Assembly (NCBI GenBank): GCA_933207985.1
Contig: OW240915.1
Location: 263,468,413 to 263,532,412, forward strand
Reading direction: 5' to 3'
Source: Pelobates cultripes
Lineage: Eukaryota > Chordata > Amphibia > Anura > Pelobatidae
DNA: 64,000 bases
The translations under genes were made by a program, and so were the position numbers. This document shows, piece after piece, positions 25,547 to 35,723 of this stretch; the first letter of the stretch is position 1, and each line of letters opens with the position of its first letter. The notes beneath the pieces are model-generated. The model ran no database searches. It was not told the origin of the DNA and saw nothing but the letters and a program-made list of their open reading frames with translations.

Positions 25547-25678
25547 GAGCCATCACACGCTGTGTTCCCTCTCCAGCTCTAACTCTCGCGAGACTCGCCT
25601 GTGCGGAGCGTTGCCATGGTAACAGCCGCGGGTCTCGCAAGAGTTATAGCTGGAGAAGGAACACAGCGTGTGATGGCC
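25547..25678. promoter_or_regulatory. Promoter-like palindrome in element C copy 1 (TCTCGCGAGA plus X-box)
   Basis: Arms of about 45 bases (CCATCACACGCTGTGTTCC..) fold around a loop holding GTTGCCATGGTAAC (25610-25623), an exact match to the RFX X-box form GTTNCCATGGNAAC. Each arm carries TCTCGCGAGA (25584-25593) or its decayed form TCTCGCAAGA (25633-25642, a CpG loss). TCTCGCGAGA is the motif bound by BANP and found in CpG-island promoters. The motifs are seen; activity is inferred. Confidence 0.6.
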
Positions 25679-25794
25679 CCTCTGTGCAGGTAGCAGGGCC
25701 GGTCCTGCAGGACAGGTAACGGGAGCGGCGTTCCTGCTTTGGAAAAAGTGCAGGAACGCCGTTCCCATGCATTCCTGCAGGACTCGAGCCCTGA

Positions 25795-26484
25795 TTGATA
25801 GACAGCAAAACGGATATTGGGTTCGTTCAAGAAACACATTGGATTAACTCTACATCTAATCTATGGAACTATAAAAAATTTCCAGTGGTACATAGATCCA
25901 ACTTGGTAGGAAAGAATAAGAAAAGAGGAGTGGCAATCTTCTTTTCAAGCAGTTTGAAATATGAGTTGGTTTATGAAGAGGCCGACCTTGGTGGTAGGTT
26001 TCTCATAGTGATAGTTCGAATTAACAATATTTTATATACATTGGTAAATGTCTATGCTCCAAATCAACTTCCATACAGATTTTTGGGTAATCTGATGCAA
26101 AAGGTTGACCGCGTATCGTCTGGAAGCCTAATTATCGGCGGGGATTTTAATTGCATTATAGATAACAAAGTGGACAGGAACAGAACAGACAATCAAAAAA
26201 TAGGTCCATCAATGATGCAGACTTTTTTAGCAAAAAATTGTTTATATGATTCCTGGAGAACATTTAATCCAGAAGAGCGAGATTATACGTTTTATTCAAA
26301 TGTTCATCAGACATATACTAGAATCGACTATTTTTTGGTTAAAGCTGAAACCTTAGAGCGAGTTAATAAAGTGATAATTGGGCCCATAACATGGTCTGAT
26401 CACGCACCAGTAAGTTTAGTTATAAATAATAATGCGGAATACAAACGTAGAGATAGATGGAACTTTATTAAAATCAGAAAATAA
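25795..26484 (+). pseudogene. LINE ORF2 part 1: apurinic-type endonuclease
   Basis: Reads GFVQETH (about residues 9-15, with the catalytic Glu), GGDFNCII (about 115-122) and SDHAPVSL (about 201-208), the core motifs of LINE endonucleases that nick target DNA. The N-terminal strand with the first Asn motif is missing. The frame ends soon after SDHAPV and continues one base out of phase at 26432. Confidence 0.85.
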
Positions 26485-28594
26485 CGTAGAAGAATTGCGT
26501 ATTCAGGCCAGAGAATTTTTTGAAATCAATGATACAGGGGACGTCTCTAAAGCCATGCTGTGGTGTACTTTTAAATCATATATGAGAGGATGTCTTATAA
26601 AATTGGGTGCCAATATAAAGAAAAAGAAGGGAAAAGAGTTGAATGAGCTTAACATTGATTTAGTAAAACAAGAACGTCTACATAAGATTACTCTAGATCA
26701 TAAAATTCTGGAGGATATTAAGGAGATTAGGAAAAAAATACTAATAAGAACTCAAGAAAAAATTGATAAAGCAATGTTAGTATTAAAGCAGGGATGGTAT
26801 TATGGAAATAATAAAACAGGGAAAAATCTTTCAAATAAATTAAAAAATAAAAATAAACTTCAATCTATAAACTATATAATAGCTGGAAATAAAAAACTAT
26901 TTTCACCAACCCAAATAGCTAATGCATTTGAAGAATATTATAAAAGTTTATATAATTTAAAATTTAATGAGCCACCTGCAGGGGAAACAAAGAATTTCCT
27001 GGATAAACTAGGCCTGCCAAAAATATCTACTGAGAAATTAAATCAGCTCAATGCTCCATTCTCCATTCAGGAGATTAGTGACACCATTAAAGTATTAATA
27101 TCGGGCAAAGCACCAGGTCCAGATGGCTTTTCATCGATCTTCTATAAAAAATTAAATGATATAATTTCCCCATATTTACTGAAGACATTTAAAGAATTTG
27201 TCAGCTATAAAACTATCCCATCCGAACTACTCCAGGCCTCTATAATGCCAGTCCCTAAGGCAGATAAGGATCCAATATGTACTTCGAACTATAGACCAAT
27301 TTCTCTTATTAATTTAGATATTAAAGTATATTCTAGAATTTTGGCCGATAGATTCAAACAAAATATACCTGATATTGTTCATATAGATCAGAGTGGATTT
27401 GTAGAAGGCAGGGGTACATCGGACAACATTAGGAAATTACTGAATGTTTTATATCATGCGGACCAAAGTCTGTCCCCTTTCGCCATGGTAACCCTTGATG
27501 CCGAGAAGGCCTTCGACCGTGTTAACTGGAAGTATTTGGAAGAGGTTTTGAAGGCCTTCGGCATAGAAGGTCTCTTTAAAGAGTGTACAATGGCGTTATA
27601 TAAAGATCCTCAAACTAGAGTTTCAGGATTTATGTTTCAATCAAACTGGTTCCCAATTAGAAATGGGACGCGACAGGGCTGCCCTTTGGCACCCCTGTTA
27701 TATATCCTTTCTATAGAACCGTTGGCAGCCGCGATTAGACAGAATGATGACATCAGCGGGTTAAAACTGAATAGTCTGGAGAACAAAATTGCACTTTATG
27801 CAGATGATGTTCTATTGACTATTACAGATCCTATTATATCTATTCCAGCTGTATTCTGTCTTATTAATGAGTGTAGTAAATTTTCAGGCTATAAAATAAA
27901 TATAAAAAAAACACAAATCCTGACAAAAGGTCTAAATGGGCCCGGGGTAAAAAAACTTAAAAAGGAATTTAAATGTGATTGGGAAGCAAGGAATATAAAA
28001 TACTTAGGGGTAAGACTATCTCTGGATTATAGGGAACTTGGTGAACTTAACTATACAGAAATAGCTATCCAATTTAGGAGTATCCTAAAAAATTGGAAGG
28101 GACTGGAATTATCTTGGCTGGGAAGAATCGAAGCGGTAAACTCTTATCTACTCCCCAAACTGACATTTTTGTTTTGTAACCTCCCGTTGAGAGTTTCACT
28201 CCAGACGATACGCGGTTTTCAAAAACAGGTTTCAGATTATATATGGCAAGACAAGAGACCTAGAGTATCACTGGAAATTTTACAGAGAGATTGGAAGGAA
28301 GGGGGAATTTCTTTCCCAGATATACAGAAATTATATATGAACAATATGGTAGCACACTTAATTAAATGTGACAACTTTACAATGTCAAGACCAGTTTGGT
28401 TAGATATCGAAAAATCGGATCTCTGTAATATTGAACCTTTATTTCTCTGGTGGTGTGACAGTGAATTTGTAAAAAATATAAGACCTAGTAACCCGATGAA
28501 TAACACAATGATCTATATTGTAAAATACTTAAAGAAAAAATATGGAACTAAATATATATCAAGAAATGCCCCATTAATATGTCTAAAATATTAA
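26432..28594 (+). pseudogene. LINE ORF2 part 2: reverse transcriptase
   Basis: 720 codons. In order: GKAPGPDGF (about residue 222), LDAEKAFDRVNW (about 354), GTRQGCPLAPLLY (about 411) and YADDVLL (about 455), the catalytic Asp pair. These are the standard L1-type reverse transcriptase blocks for target-primed reverse transcription. The frame is intact over the whole domain, so the insertion is fairly young, but the upstream frameshift and downstream stops prevent a full-length product. The first codons before about residue 15 are out of frame with the original protein. Confidence 0.85.
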
Positions 28595-28607
28595 AAAATA
28601 TATAAAT

Positions 28608-29463
28608 TTGCAAGAATGGGAAAAGTGTGGAATTGTAAAAATTGTGGAACTTTTAAATGATAACAAAATATTGCCATTCGCAATGTTACAGTGCAATTAT
28701 AACCTCCCTTCGAAGGAAATATTTAATTACATAAGAATAAAATCTTTGAATGAAATGCTTTTTTGGAAATTTCTCCATTTGATCAGTTTGTAGCATTCCA
28801 CTTTAAAAAAAAATTGCATCCAGATTTAATCAATTTACAAGATGCCAAAGGCAAATAGTTAAAGCGTTGGCGATGAATAAATGGGAGCAGGAACTCCACT
28901 TTTCATCCTCGGTTGAAGATTGGATTTCGGCCCTACAATCAGTAAAAAGATATATACATGGGGTGAATATACAGGAAGTGTATTTTAAATAGGTATATCG
29001 ATGGTACCTGGTGCCTACTCGACTCCATAGATTTCAACCCACACTTCTACCAGATTGTTGGAGATGTGGTAGGGAGTTAGGTTCTTTCTCCCACATCTGG
29101 TGGGACTGTGAGGAGTTGAAATCTATGAAAACAACTTTATCGGATTTGGTGGACTCCATTTTGAAGGTTCAAACTGTTATCACGGCTCAAACGTTCCTGT
29201 TCCATTTAGATTTGTCAATAGTCAATACAAAACAAAAAATTCTTATGATTCACTCCTTTTTGGCAATAAAAATAGTTATGGCCAGAAATTGGAGAAACAT
29301 GGGTTCGTTAAACTGGCATGACATATGTATACAAATAGAATATCAATGTAGGATGGAAGCTGGGTTAGCCTCAAATAAGTTATCCAGAGAGAAATATGAT
29401 GAAACTTGGGCCTCTAACTGGGTTAGATATCTTAGCTGTAAAAACTCAACCCCCCTCCCATAG
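28608..29463 (+). pseudogene. LINE ORF2 C-terminal region with Cys/His motif
   Basis: Pieces in different frames. The last (29011-29463) has CWRCGRELGSFSHIWWDC, a C-x2-C..H-x4-C motif typical of the ORF2 C terminus of L1/Tx1 elements, just before the 3' UTR. Confidence 0.75.
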
Positions 29464-29690
29464 ATAGCCACTCTTAGGTAGCACCAATGTGAATTGATTG
29501 TAAGATAGAGGAACTGTATGTTATTTTCTCTTCTTTTGGTTTGATTGTAGACAATGCAGATAATGTTCAAGTGTATGAAATATGGTTATATTAAATTTAT
29601 GTGTAATTATAAAATCTATTGTAAAGTAATATATTGCACCATATTGTAAAATCTATTTATGAAATTGAAAAGAAAAAGAAAAAAAAAATC

Positions 29691-29907
29691 AAATATTTCC
29701 TGGTGTGTTTGGTCCTTTGCCGCCGTGGAACGCACGCGGCATCCCGGAAGCGGCGCGGCGTCTCCACGTGTAATCGTAGCCACCGTGGAACGCACGTGGC
29801 GCGCCAGAAGTGATGCTGCGTATCCACGGACGGCAAAACTTTGCATTCCAGCATGTAGCGCTTCGTGCCCCAATATGGCGTCCTGTATATAAGTCCAAAT
29901 TCCTCTG
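29691..29907. repeat. GC-rich element fragment with internal direct repeats, split by the provirus
   Basis: GCCGTGGAACGCACG and CACCGTGGAACGCACG recur about 72 bases apart. GCGCGCCAGAAGTGA..CTTTGCATTCCAG here resembles GCGCGCCGGAAGTGACGTAA..TTTTGCATTCCAG on the other side of the provirus (35037-35072). A TATATAAG follows at 29886. Removing the provirus joins the two parts into one promoter-like repeat, perhaps a leader or terminal repeat of an unidentified retroelement. Confidence 0.5.
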
Positions 29908-29912
29908 CTTAG

Positions 29913-30427
29913 TGTGGTGTATCACCAAATTAATATATATATTACACAAGGTTCGTCTACATTAAAAGGTATTTATTAAAAGGCAACAACACAATACTAT
30001 AAATGTATCACAAACACACAGCCCAGACCCACGGAGCAACAACCCTTTTAAATCTATCTATCTATATAGTAACCCCTTCCACACACGCTTGATCTCACCC
30101 ACGGTTAGGCCTTCACATCTAGTAATGGCTCACTGTTGTAAGTTCAACATCACATCCACCAAGGAAGAAAAGGAAGCAACAGAGAGTAACATGGTTCACC
30201 AAGATAGCACATGGCGTCTGCACATCTGCTCTGCAGCACAGCCAAGAAGGAACAGAGAGGAATGGAGAAAGGGGAAGTGGTTATCTCTTTCCTGACTTGT
30301 AAAGGTATTGAATTACCAATTAACATTTCAAAAGGGTAAAGCTTATCCCACTGTAAGAAAAGCAAACATGAGCTTGGTCACATGACCCCTGGTCACCATA
30401 TTAGTTTGATGACAGAATGTCACCACA
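29913..30427 (-). repeat. 3' LTR of the provirus (515 bp)
   Basis: Same sequence as 34517-35031. The minus-strand polypurine tract abuts its start at 30427/30428. Confidence 0.93.
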
Positions 30428-30449
30428 TTCCCTCACTTTTTCTTCTCTT
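30428..30449 (-). promoter_or_regulatory. Polypurine tract at the 3' LTR
   Basis: The minus strand has an A/G-rich run of 22 bases (AAGAGAAGAAAAAGTGAGGG..) directly before the 3' LTR, the position used to prime plus-strand DNA. Confidence 0.85.
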
Positions 30450-30593
30450 ATGTTGAGCACATTTAAAAATAATAATTTATCCCTTCTATCTAAACTATGA
30501 GATCTGAAGTAGGAAAGGGGAGCACAGGAATTATAGTGAGTGATATAAGCAGGGTGAAAGAAAACAGTCAAATAGGGGTTGCATCACCCCACA

Positions 30594-30615
30594 TTCCCCC
30601 ACTTTTTCTTCTTTT
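30594..30615 (-). promoter_or_regulatory. Second polypurine tract, 166 bp upstream
   Basis: An almost identical purine run (AAAAGAAGAAAAAGTGGGGG) followed by AATGTGGGGTGATG, which mimics the LTR start AATGTGGTGACATT. It looks like a duplicated tract-LTR junction. Confidence 0.7.
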
Positions 30616-30929
30616 ATGTTGCTCCGTTATCTAGTTATCCCTCTAGTACAGGAAAACCTAGTGGGAGCAAAAACCTGATATACAGGAGAAATTCAACCCA
30701 CCGTCCCTCCGGAATAGTTCCCTCAGCGACATAAGTTCTCCTGTACTTTCCTATGGCTGTCAATTCACGTGTTATACAAAGTGTCACAAAAAAACAGAAC
30801 TTATAGAATGTAGGTGAGAGTGTGTGTGTGCAATGTAAAACTTTATTGAAGAATGTGTGAGAGAGCGAGAAAGAGAGAGAGAAACAAACAAAAAAAAAAA
30901 AAATCCCCCTTTTCAAGTTTCTTCCTCAT

Positions 30930-31253
30930 CTATTTAGCATGAGTACTAGCAGCAAAGTTTGTAGGACTGGATGTGATATTTGCAGAATTCCATACTCTCA
31001 ATCCAGTTCCGACTCCTCCCAGTAGAGCTGCAAATTGTCCCATTTTTCCTGACACCCTGCTTTGCCTAAAACACTGTCGCCGTTGTTCCGGACACCTTGG
31101 AGGAATAGAAGGATTATTAAAATATAGACTGTAATCTTCTCCCTTATTTGGAGTATCTTCTGGCCGTATTGCCTGTCTCCCATCCCTACTGTGATACAGC
31201 GTATACTTATCCATCCTGTAACAAGGATCCACTACGATCTTCTGTTGACACAC
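30930..31253 (-). pseudogene. Env-like remnant in the provirus
   Basis: A 107-codon frame with CPEQRRQCFRQSR followed by a hydrophobic, Gly-rich stretch (GQFAALLGGVGTGL), which resembles a surface/transmembrane junction with a fusion peptide. It stops about 20 residues later. Upstream on the same strand a long pyrimidine tract ends in CAG at 31344-31342, a plausible splice acceptor for a subgenomic message. Short and truncated; the env call is tentative. Confidence 0.4.
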
Positions 31254-31412
31254 ATCATCATCCTAATACAGCTTTGCCTTGCTCTGTGGGAACACTAGAT
31301 CTCATCATTAGAAAGGAATAGCTAAATGGGAGACTGGAAGACTGAGAGAAAGAACAAAACAAAAGAAAAACAAACATACATAGGATGTAGAGGACAACAA
31401 AAATTATGGGAG

Positions 31413-33149
31413 TTATTCATTGCTGGGGACCCCAAATTGATCAGTATTTCCCTTCCTCATCTGTTCCCTAAGCACTTTCACGTCTGCCTCCAATCTCTCA
31501 GTCTGTCTCTTTATTTCCCAGTAGTCTGTATTCCCTTCTTTATTCCTCCAATTATCCCAATTCCGTCTATTGGTCTGATGATCATCCCATCTATGGTTCC
31601 TTCTCCAATTATTCTCCCAATAACTGTTCCTGTTGTTTCTCTGTTTTTCTCCCCAATTGTGATTTTCCCAGTTAATATCTGTCCTTTTTAGCCTCTCCCA
31701 GGTATTTTTATTATTCCAATTATTATTGATTACCTTAGGCCCCTCCCATCTATTCCTCCAGTTATCTCCCATTACATTACTTCCTTTAGAACTGTCCCTA
31801 TTCCTATGGTCCCTCTGTGGATCTCTCCATCTTTTGTCAAAGTCCTGTTTTGGTCTCCAGTTCTCATTATCCCTCTTGCTCTGGGGTACATCCCACCTCT
31901 GGCTTCTCCATTTACCATCTAAATCTCTACCAGAGTCAACCTTGAATGTTCTTGTGGATGAAACAGGGAAGGCCTGTTCTGAGAAAGGATGCTTGATCCA
32001 CCAATTGTCCGCTCTAGTTAGTACCATTTCTAAGTCTGCTGGTGTTGGATCAAAAAGCCTGACAAATTCTTGACACTCCCAGGGAAGGGCTTCCATTACT
32101 TTAGTAATATGTTGTGGTGAGCCCAAGACCAGAGGCTGTTGAGGTTGGCGTAGTGTATACCAGAACAATATCCTTTGAGCTACCTCTCTAGGACCATCTG
32201 CTGGCCTCATCGTAATATTCGCTATTTCTTTCTCTATGCTGAGTAGATAGAAATTAGTTTCAGCAATTCTTCCTGCCTGATCAGACACACTGTTATTAAA
32301 TCCACATAGTCTGCTAGCCAAAGGACCCATAGCATATTCTAAAAGTTCTGTCCATTCCTCTAAGTTAAAACCTCCTTTTTTAGCTCTATTTGCTCCCCTC
32401 ATAAACCAGTGTGTAAAAGTATTAAAGTTGTTATTTGGCATACTTCCCCACCATTTCTGGAAATTTTCTTTGTCTGTGATTGACATAGTGCTTGTCTGTC
32501 TAGAGAAACTAGTAGGCATTTCTCTTGCATTAAAGTGTTCAGTTATTATTAAAGGGGCTTGTGGGACACAGTTAACAACTGGCGCATTTCCCTTGTGTTT
32601 GGTTCCGAGCACTGGTTCTGTACCTTTAGATATAAAATGAGACTGGCCTGGGCATACTTTAGGAATCTCCTTATCCCATTTATTTATGTTTTCTTTAGTT
32701 TTCATTTTATATTCCATAACTAGGTTTTGGAGTTCAGTGATCTTAGCACTATATTCATCTCTCTGTTGTTCTGTTTCCTTTAATTCCTTCTCCAACCCCT
32801 CGATCATTTTATTTGTTCTTAGGGCAGCTATTTTAAAACAATCTCTTTCATCAAGAGAATCTTCCATTTTATTAGTGGTTACTAAATTAGCTTGCTGCAA
32901 TTCGAGTACCATGCTTGCCAAACCCCCTATTGCAGCAACAACCGCTTGTGCCACCAAGCTTTTCCTTTTCTTAATATGGCATTTTTTATTAGTAACAATC
33001 TGTGTCAAAACATCCATGAAACCTTCATATTTTCCACAATTGGGGCCTGCTGGTTCTGGAAGCTCATATGGTCCATCATGTTTGTCAATGTCATTCTTGA
33101 AGTACTCTAGTACTTCTGCAGAAAAATACTTAGTACCTAGATATGACAT
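31413..33149 (-). CDS. Gag-like structural protein of the provirus (578 aa)
   Basis: Open throughout. The N-terminal third has a predicted coiled coil (about residues 105-170, Lys/Glu-rich heptads). The middle (about 220-390) has a helical region with the WECQEFVR and DPTPADLEMVL segments that resemble a capsid C-terminal domain. The last 180 residues are rich in Arg, Asn and Trp (repeated NWRN, NNWN, RNWD). There is no C-x2-C-x4-H-x4-C zinc knuckle; the basic tail presumably binds RNA, as glycine-arginine boxes do in foamy viruses. Position after primer site and leader, and before the env-like remnant, supports gag. The exact retroviral genus is not assignable by eye. Confidence 0.75.
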   Translation of the reverse strand: MSYLGTKYFSAEVLEYFKNDIDKHDGPYELPEPAGPNCGKYEGFMDVLTQIVTNKKCHIKKRKSLVAQAVVAAIGGLASMVLELQQANLVTTNKMEDSLDERDCFKIAALRTNKMIEGLEKELKETEQQRDEYSAKITELQNLVMEYKMKTKENINKWDKEIPKVCPGQSHFISKGTEPVLGTKHKGNAPVVNCVPQAPLIITEHFNAREMPTSFSRQTSTMSITDKENFQKWWGSMPNNNFNTFTHWFMRGANRAKKGGFNLEEWTELLEYAMGPLASRLCGFNNSVSDQAGRIAETNFYLLSIEKEIANITMRPADGPREVAQRILFWYTLRQPQQPLVLGSPQHITKVMEALPWECQEFVRLFDPTPADLEMVLTRADNWWIKHPFSEQAFPVSSTRTFKVDSGRDLDGKWRSQRWDVPQSKRDNENWRPKQDFDKRWRDPQRDHRNRDSSKGSNVMGDNWRNRWEGPKVINNNWNNKNTWERLKRTDINWENHNWGEKQRNNRNSYWENNWRRNHRWDDHQTNRRNWDNWRNKEGNTDYWEIKRQTERLEADVKVLREQMRKGNTDQFGVPSNE

Positions 33150-33650
33150 TTTAAAACCGAGCTCTCCCTGAGTCTTTAATCGAAATAGACCAGCAGACTA
33201 AGTAAAAAAAAAACAACAAGCTTTTAACAATGGGATTAATTTAAAAAAACTGAAACTTGCTCCAAAGAGATTGAACTTAATTACATTAACCTATTCAAAC
33301 AAACTCTTGTCTTTTGAGAAAAAAAAAACAAAAAAACTTCACAGTCTCAATACAACAAATGCCCACAGGCAGCAAAACACAAAACCACCCTTCTGTCTTT
33401 GTTTAAGTGCAGTATGGGGGGTCTACAAATAAACAGAATGATTTAAAGGAAGGTATGGGAACTGGAAAATACCTGACTGTAACTTCAGCACAATGATAAT
33501 TCCCAACCATATAACAATCTAACATAGGCACCTTTACCTCAAATACAAACTGTTCATTTTCTATTAAACACACTCCAGTGTAAAAATGTAGCCTGGCTAA
33601 ACAATAGCCACCACACTGTATTAGCCCCAATACCTTTATCATGTAAACAC

Positions 33651-34240
33651 AATGCTCCTACCCAGAATTCAATGGTTCAAACAGACAAAAGATAACCCCC
33701 AAAAAAAACAGTTTGCTATTTAAACTTAGAATGCAGGGAAGCCACAAAATGTACAAAATCTAACATCTAAAAACAATTACAATATATTCAGTTTAGTTCT
33801 AGTTAGTTGCAACAGGAGAGAGACAATACAGCACATGGGCTATTAAAAATGGCCGAAACATCAATGGTACCAATGCAGTGCAACTATTCAATCTTCCCCT
33901 TTAATCACCAATACTTTAAAACTGTGCATAAACAAAATTAAACTATAAATGCCACAATTTGCAACAAAATACGTTCTGTCAGTCATAATGCACAAACATT
34001 ATGCTCCTATCCTGAATTCAATGATTCAAACAGACAAACGATAACAACAAAAAACGTTTGCTATTTTAACTTAGAATGCAGTGAAGCCCCACAATTTAAC
34101 ACCTAAGAAAACAATTAAAAAGATTAAGTTTCATTCTAGTTAGTTGCAACAAGAGAGACAATACAGCACATGGGCAATTAAAAATGGCCAAAATCCAATG
34201 CTATTCAATTTTCCCCTTTTATCACCAATACTTTAAAAAT
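33651..34240 (-). repeat. Duplicated block in the proviral leader
   Basis: 33651-33925 and 34001-34240 share ATGCTCCTA..GAATTCAATG.TTCAAACAGACAAA, TTCTAGTTAGTTGCAACA, ACAATACAGCACATGGGC and ATCACCAATACTTTAAAA, about 350 bases apart. They diverge by small deletions and substitutions, so the duplication is much older than this insertion. It lies between primer site and gag, where packaging signals usually are. Confidence 0.8.
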
Positions 34241-34501
34241 ACTAGGCCTGAGCTATGGTAGTCAAAACACAACAAACTCAGGTATTTGAAACACACAAAA
34301 AAACTAATATATTCAAAATTGAGGCCTGATGCCCAAGCTTGTATATTAAAATGGAGGCCCAAACTAGACTCCACACACAATCAGTCCTTGATTTCCCGTG
34401 CAGAGGATCAAAGTACTTTTTTTTTTTTTCTCCCAAAAAATAAATCTGACTATCTATTACTGTGTTATTACCTCATAAATAACCTTTGTAGAAGTCTAAT
34501 A

Positions 34502-34514
34502 TTCGTGGTCGCCA
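34502..34514 (-). promoter_or_regulatory. Primer binding site, tRNA-Arg type
   Basis: Two bases after the 5' LTR the minus strand reads TGGCGACCACGAA, complementary to a 3' end ..TTCGTGGTCG-CCA. This is the 3' end of vertebrate tRNA-Arg(CCG) as I recall it; the match ends after 13 bases. Position and TGG start are diagnostic of a retroviral primer site. Confidence 0.75.
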
Positions 34515-34516
34515 AA

Positions 34517-35031
34517 TGTGGTGTATCACCAAATTAATATATATATTACACAAGGTTCGTCTACATTAAAAGGTATTTATTAAAAGGCAACAACACAATA
34601 CTATAAATGTATCACAAACACACAGCCCAGACCCACGGAGCAACAACCCTTTTAAATCTATCTATCTATATAGTAACCCCTTCCACACACGCTTGATCTC
34701 ACCCACGGTTAGGCCTTCACATCTAGTAATGGCTCACTGTTGTAAGTTCAACATCACATCCACCAAGGAAGAAAAGGAAGCAACAGAGAGTAACATGGTT
34801 CACCAAGATAGCACATGGCGTCTGCACATCTGCTCTGCAGCACAGCCAAGAAGGAACAGAGAGGAATGGAGAAAGGGGAAGTGGTTATCTCTTTCCTGAC
34901 TTGTAAAGGTATTGAATTACCAATTAACATTTCAAAAGGGTAAAGCTTATCCCACTGTAAGAAAAGCAAACATGAGCTTGGTCACATGACCCCTGGTCAC
35001 CATATTAGTTTGATGACAGAATGTCACCACA
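34517..35031 (-). repeat. 5' LTR of the provirus (515 bp)
   Basis: On the minus strand it starts TGTGGTGACATTC and ends GGTGATACACCACA; the TGTGGTG/CACCACA ends form a 7-base inverted repeat. It is followed immediately by the primer binding site. No difference from the other LTR was found by eye. Confidence 0.93.
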
Positions 35032-35071
35032 CTTAGCGCGCCGGAAGTGACGTAAAATTTTGCATTCCAGT

Positions 35072-35723
35072 AACACTTAACTGCTTTCCCCCTCCAATTA
35101 CTTCTCAAGATGAGAGCTGCTACTATTGGGAAAATTTCGAAAAATGCCAAGGTTTTGTCAAACTTCTCTAGGGTAACTGTTTTGGGTGGCCAACTGTCGT
35201 ATACCCATTCTTCCCCAAATATTGCAGCGTACCCGACGGTAGCCGCTGCGTCTGTCCAGATAACCGGGGATTCATCTGTTATGGGGGGAATGAACAATGA
35301 CCTGCCGTTCTATGTTGTTAAAAATAGTTCCCACATTTTTAGGTCGGCCCTTGCAGGACTGTCTAGATTTATTCTAGTGTCGTCGTCAGGGAGGCCGTGT
35401 AGAAGAGACAGAAGCATAGAGATGAAAGATCTGCCTTGAGGGATAATTCTCATTGCAAAGTTGAGAGAACCCAAAAGCGACTGTAACTCTTTCCTGGTAC
35501 AAGACCCTTGGTTGGTGCAGCTGCGAATGTTGGTTAGAATTCTGTCTACTTTAATTTGAGGGAGGCTAGCTTGCATAGTTGTGGAGTTAAGTGTGATGCC
35601 TAAGAAAGTTATTTCTGTACTGGGACCTTCTGTCTTATTTGGGGCTACCAGGACTCCTAAGTCTTTAAATAGGGAGAATGCATTTTTTAGACTGTGTGAT
35701 GTGTAGTAGTTAGGTTCGATATA
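35072..35723 (-). pseudogene. DIRS-like connection and RNase H region
   Basis: ELQSLLGSLNFAMRIIPQGRSF is the typical post-polymerase thumb of DIRS elements. After a TAG (about 35308) come WTDAAATVGYAAIFG, the first RNase H strand with its Asp, and LAFFEIFPIVAAL. The reading then leaves the family after about 35075. Confidence 0.7.

Larger units (their letters stand above)
23545..25793 (-). mobile_element. hAT-type element C (2.2 kb) with 1.5-kb minisatellite
   Basis: The left end CAGGGGTCAAGTCCTGG is preceded by GTCTGACC (23537-23544). The right end, inverted, reads CAGGGCTCGAGTCCTGC, about 15 of 20 positions matching. The interior is mostly the minisatellite (23920-25405). Then, on the minus strand, come a splice-donor-like GACAAG|GTAAGAAG (GT at 25484-25483) and a palindrome at 25547-25678 with TCTCGCGAGA and an RFX-type X-box. 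The expected right-hand GTCTGACC is missing after 25793, where LINE sequence starts; it occurs instead after the second copy at 39751. No transposase. Confidence 0.75.
25794..29690 (+). mobile_element. L1-clade LINE, 5'-truncated or interrupted, with poly-A tail
   Basis: ORF2 runs from the endonuclease (without its first 30 or so residues) through reverse transcriptase to a C-terminal Cys/His motif, then a 3' UTR and A-rich tail (29660-29690). ORF1 is absent. Breaks: a one-base frameshift near 26460, another near 28590, and stops near 28791, 28860 and 28990. It begins exactly at the right end of hAT element C, so it is either broken by the hAT or joined to it by assembly. Confidence 0.85.
29913..35031 (-). 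mobile_element. Retrovirus-like provirus, gag plus env-like remnant, no pol
   Basis: Two LTRs of 515 bp each (34517-35031 as the 5' LTR, 29913-30427 as the 3' LTR) look identical by eye. CTTAG is duplicated on both sides (29908-29912 and 35032-35036). On the minus strand the order is 5' LTR, primer binding site, a 1.35-kb leader with an internal duplication, a gag-like frame, an env-like remnant, polypurine tract, 3' LTR. There is no protease, reverse transcriptase, RNase H or integrase sequence, so it must have moved with enzymes from another element. Identical LTRs imply a recent insertion. Confidence 0.93.

Noticed and set aside
31726..33171. Plus-strand frames of 115-161 codons
   Set aside because: They are antisense to the gag-like frame, which has the better domain and context support.
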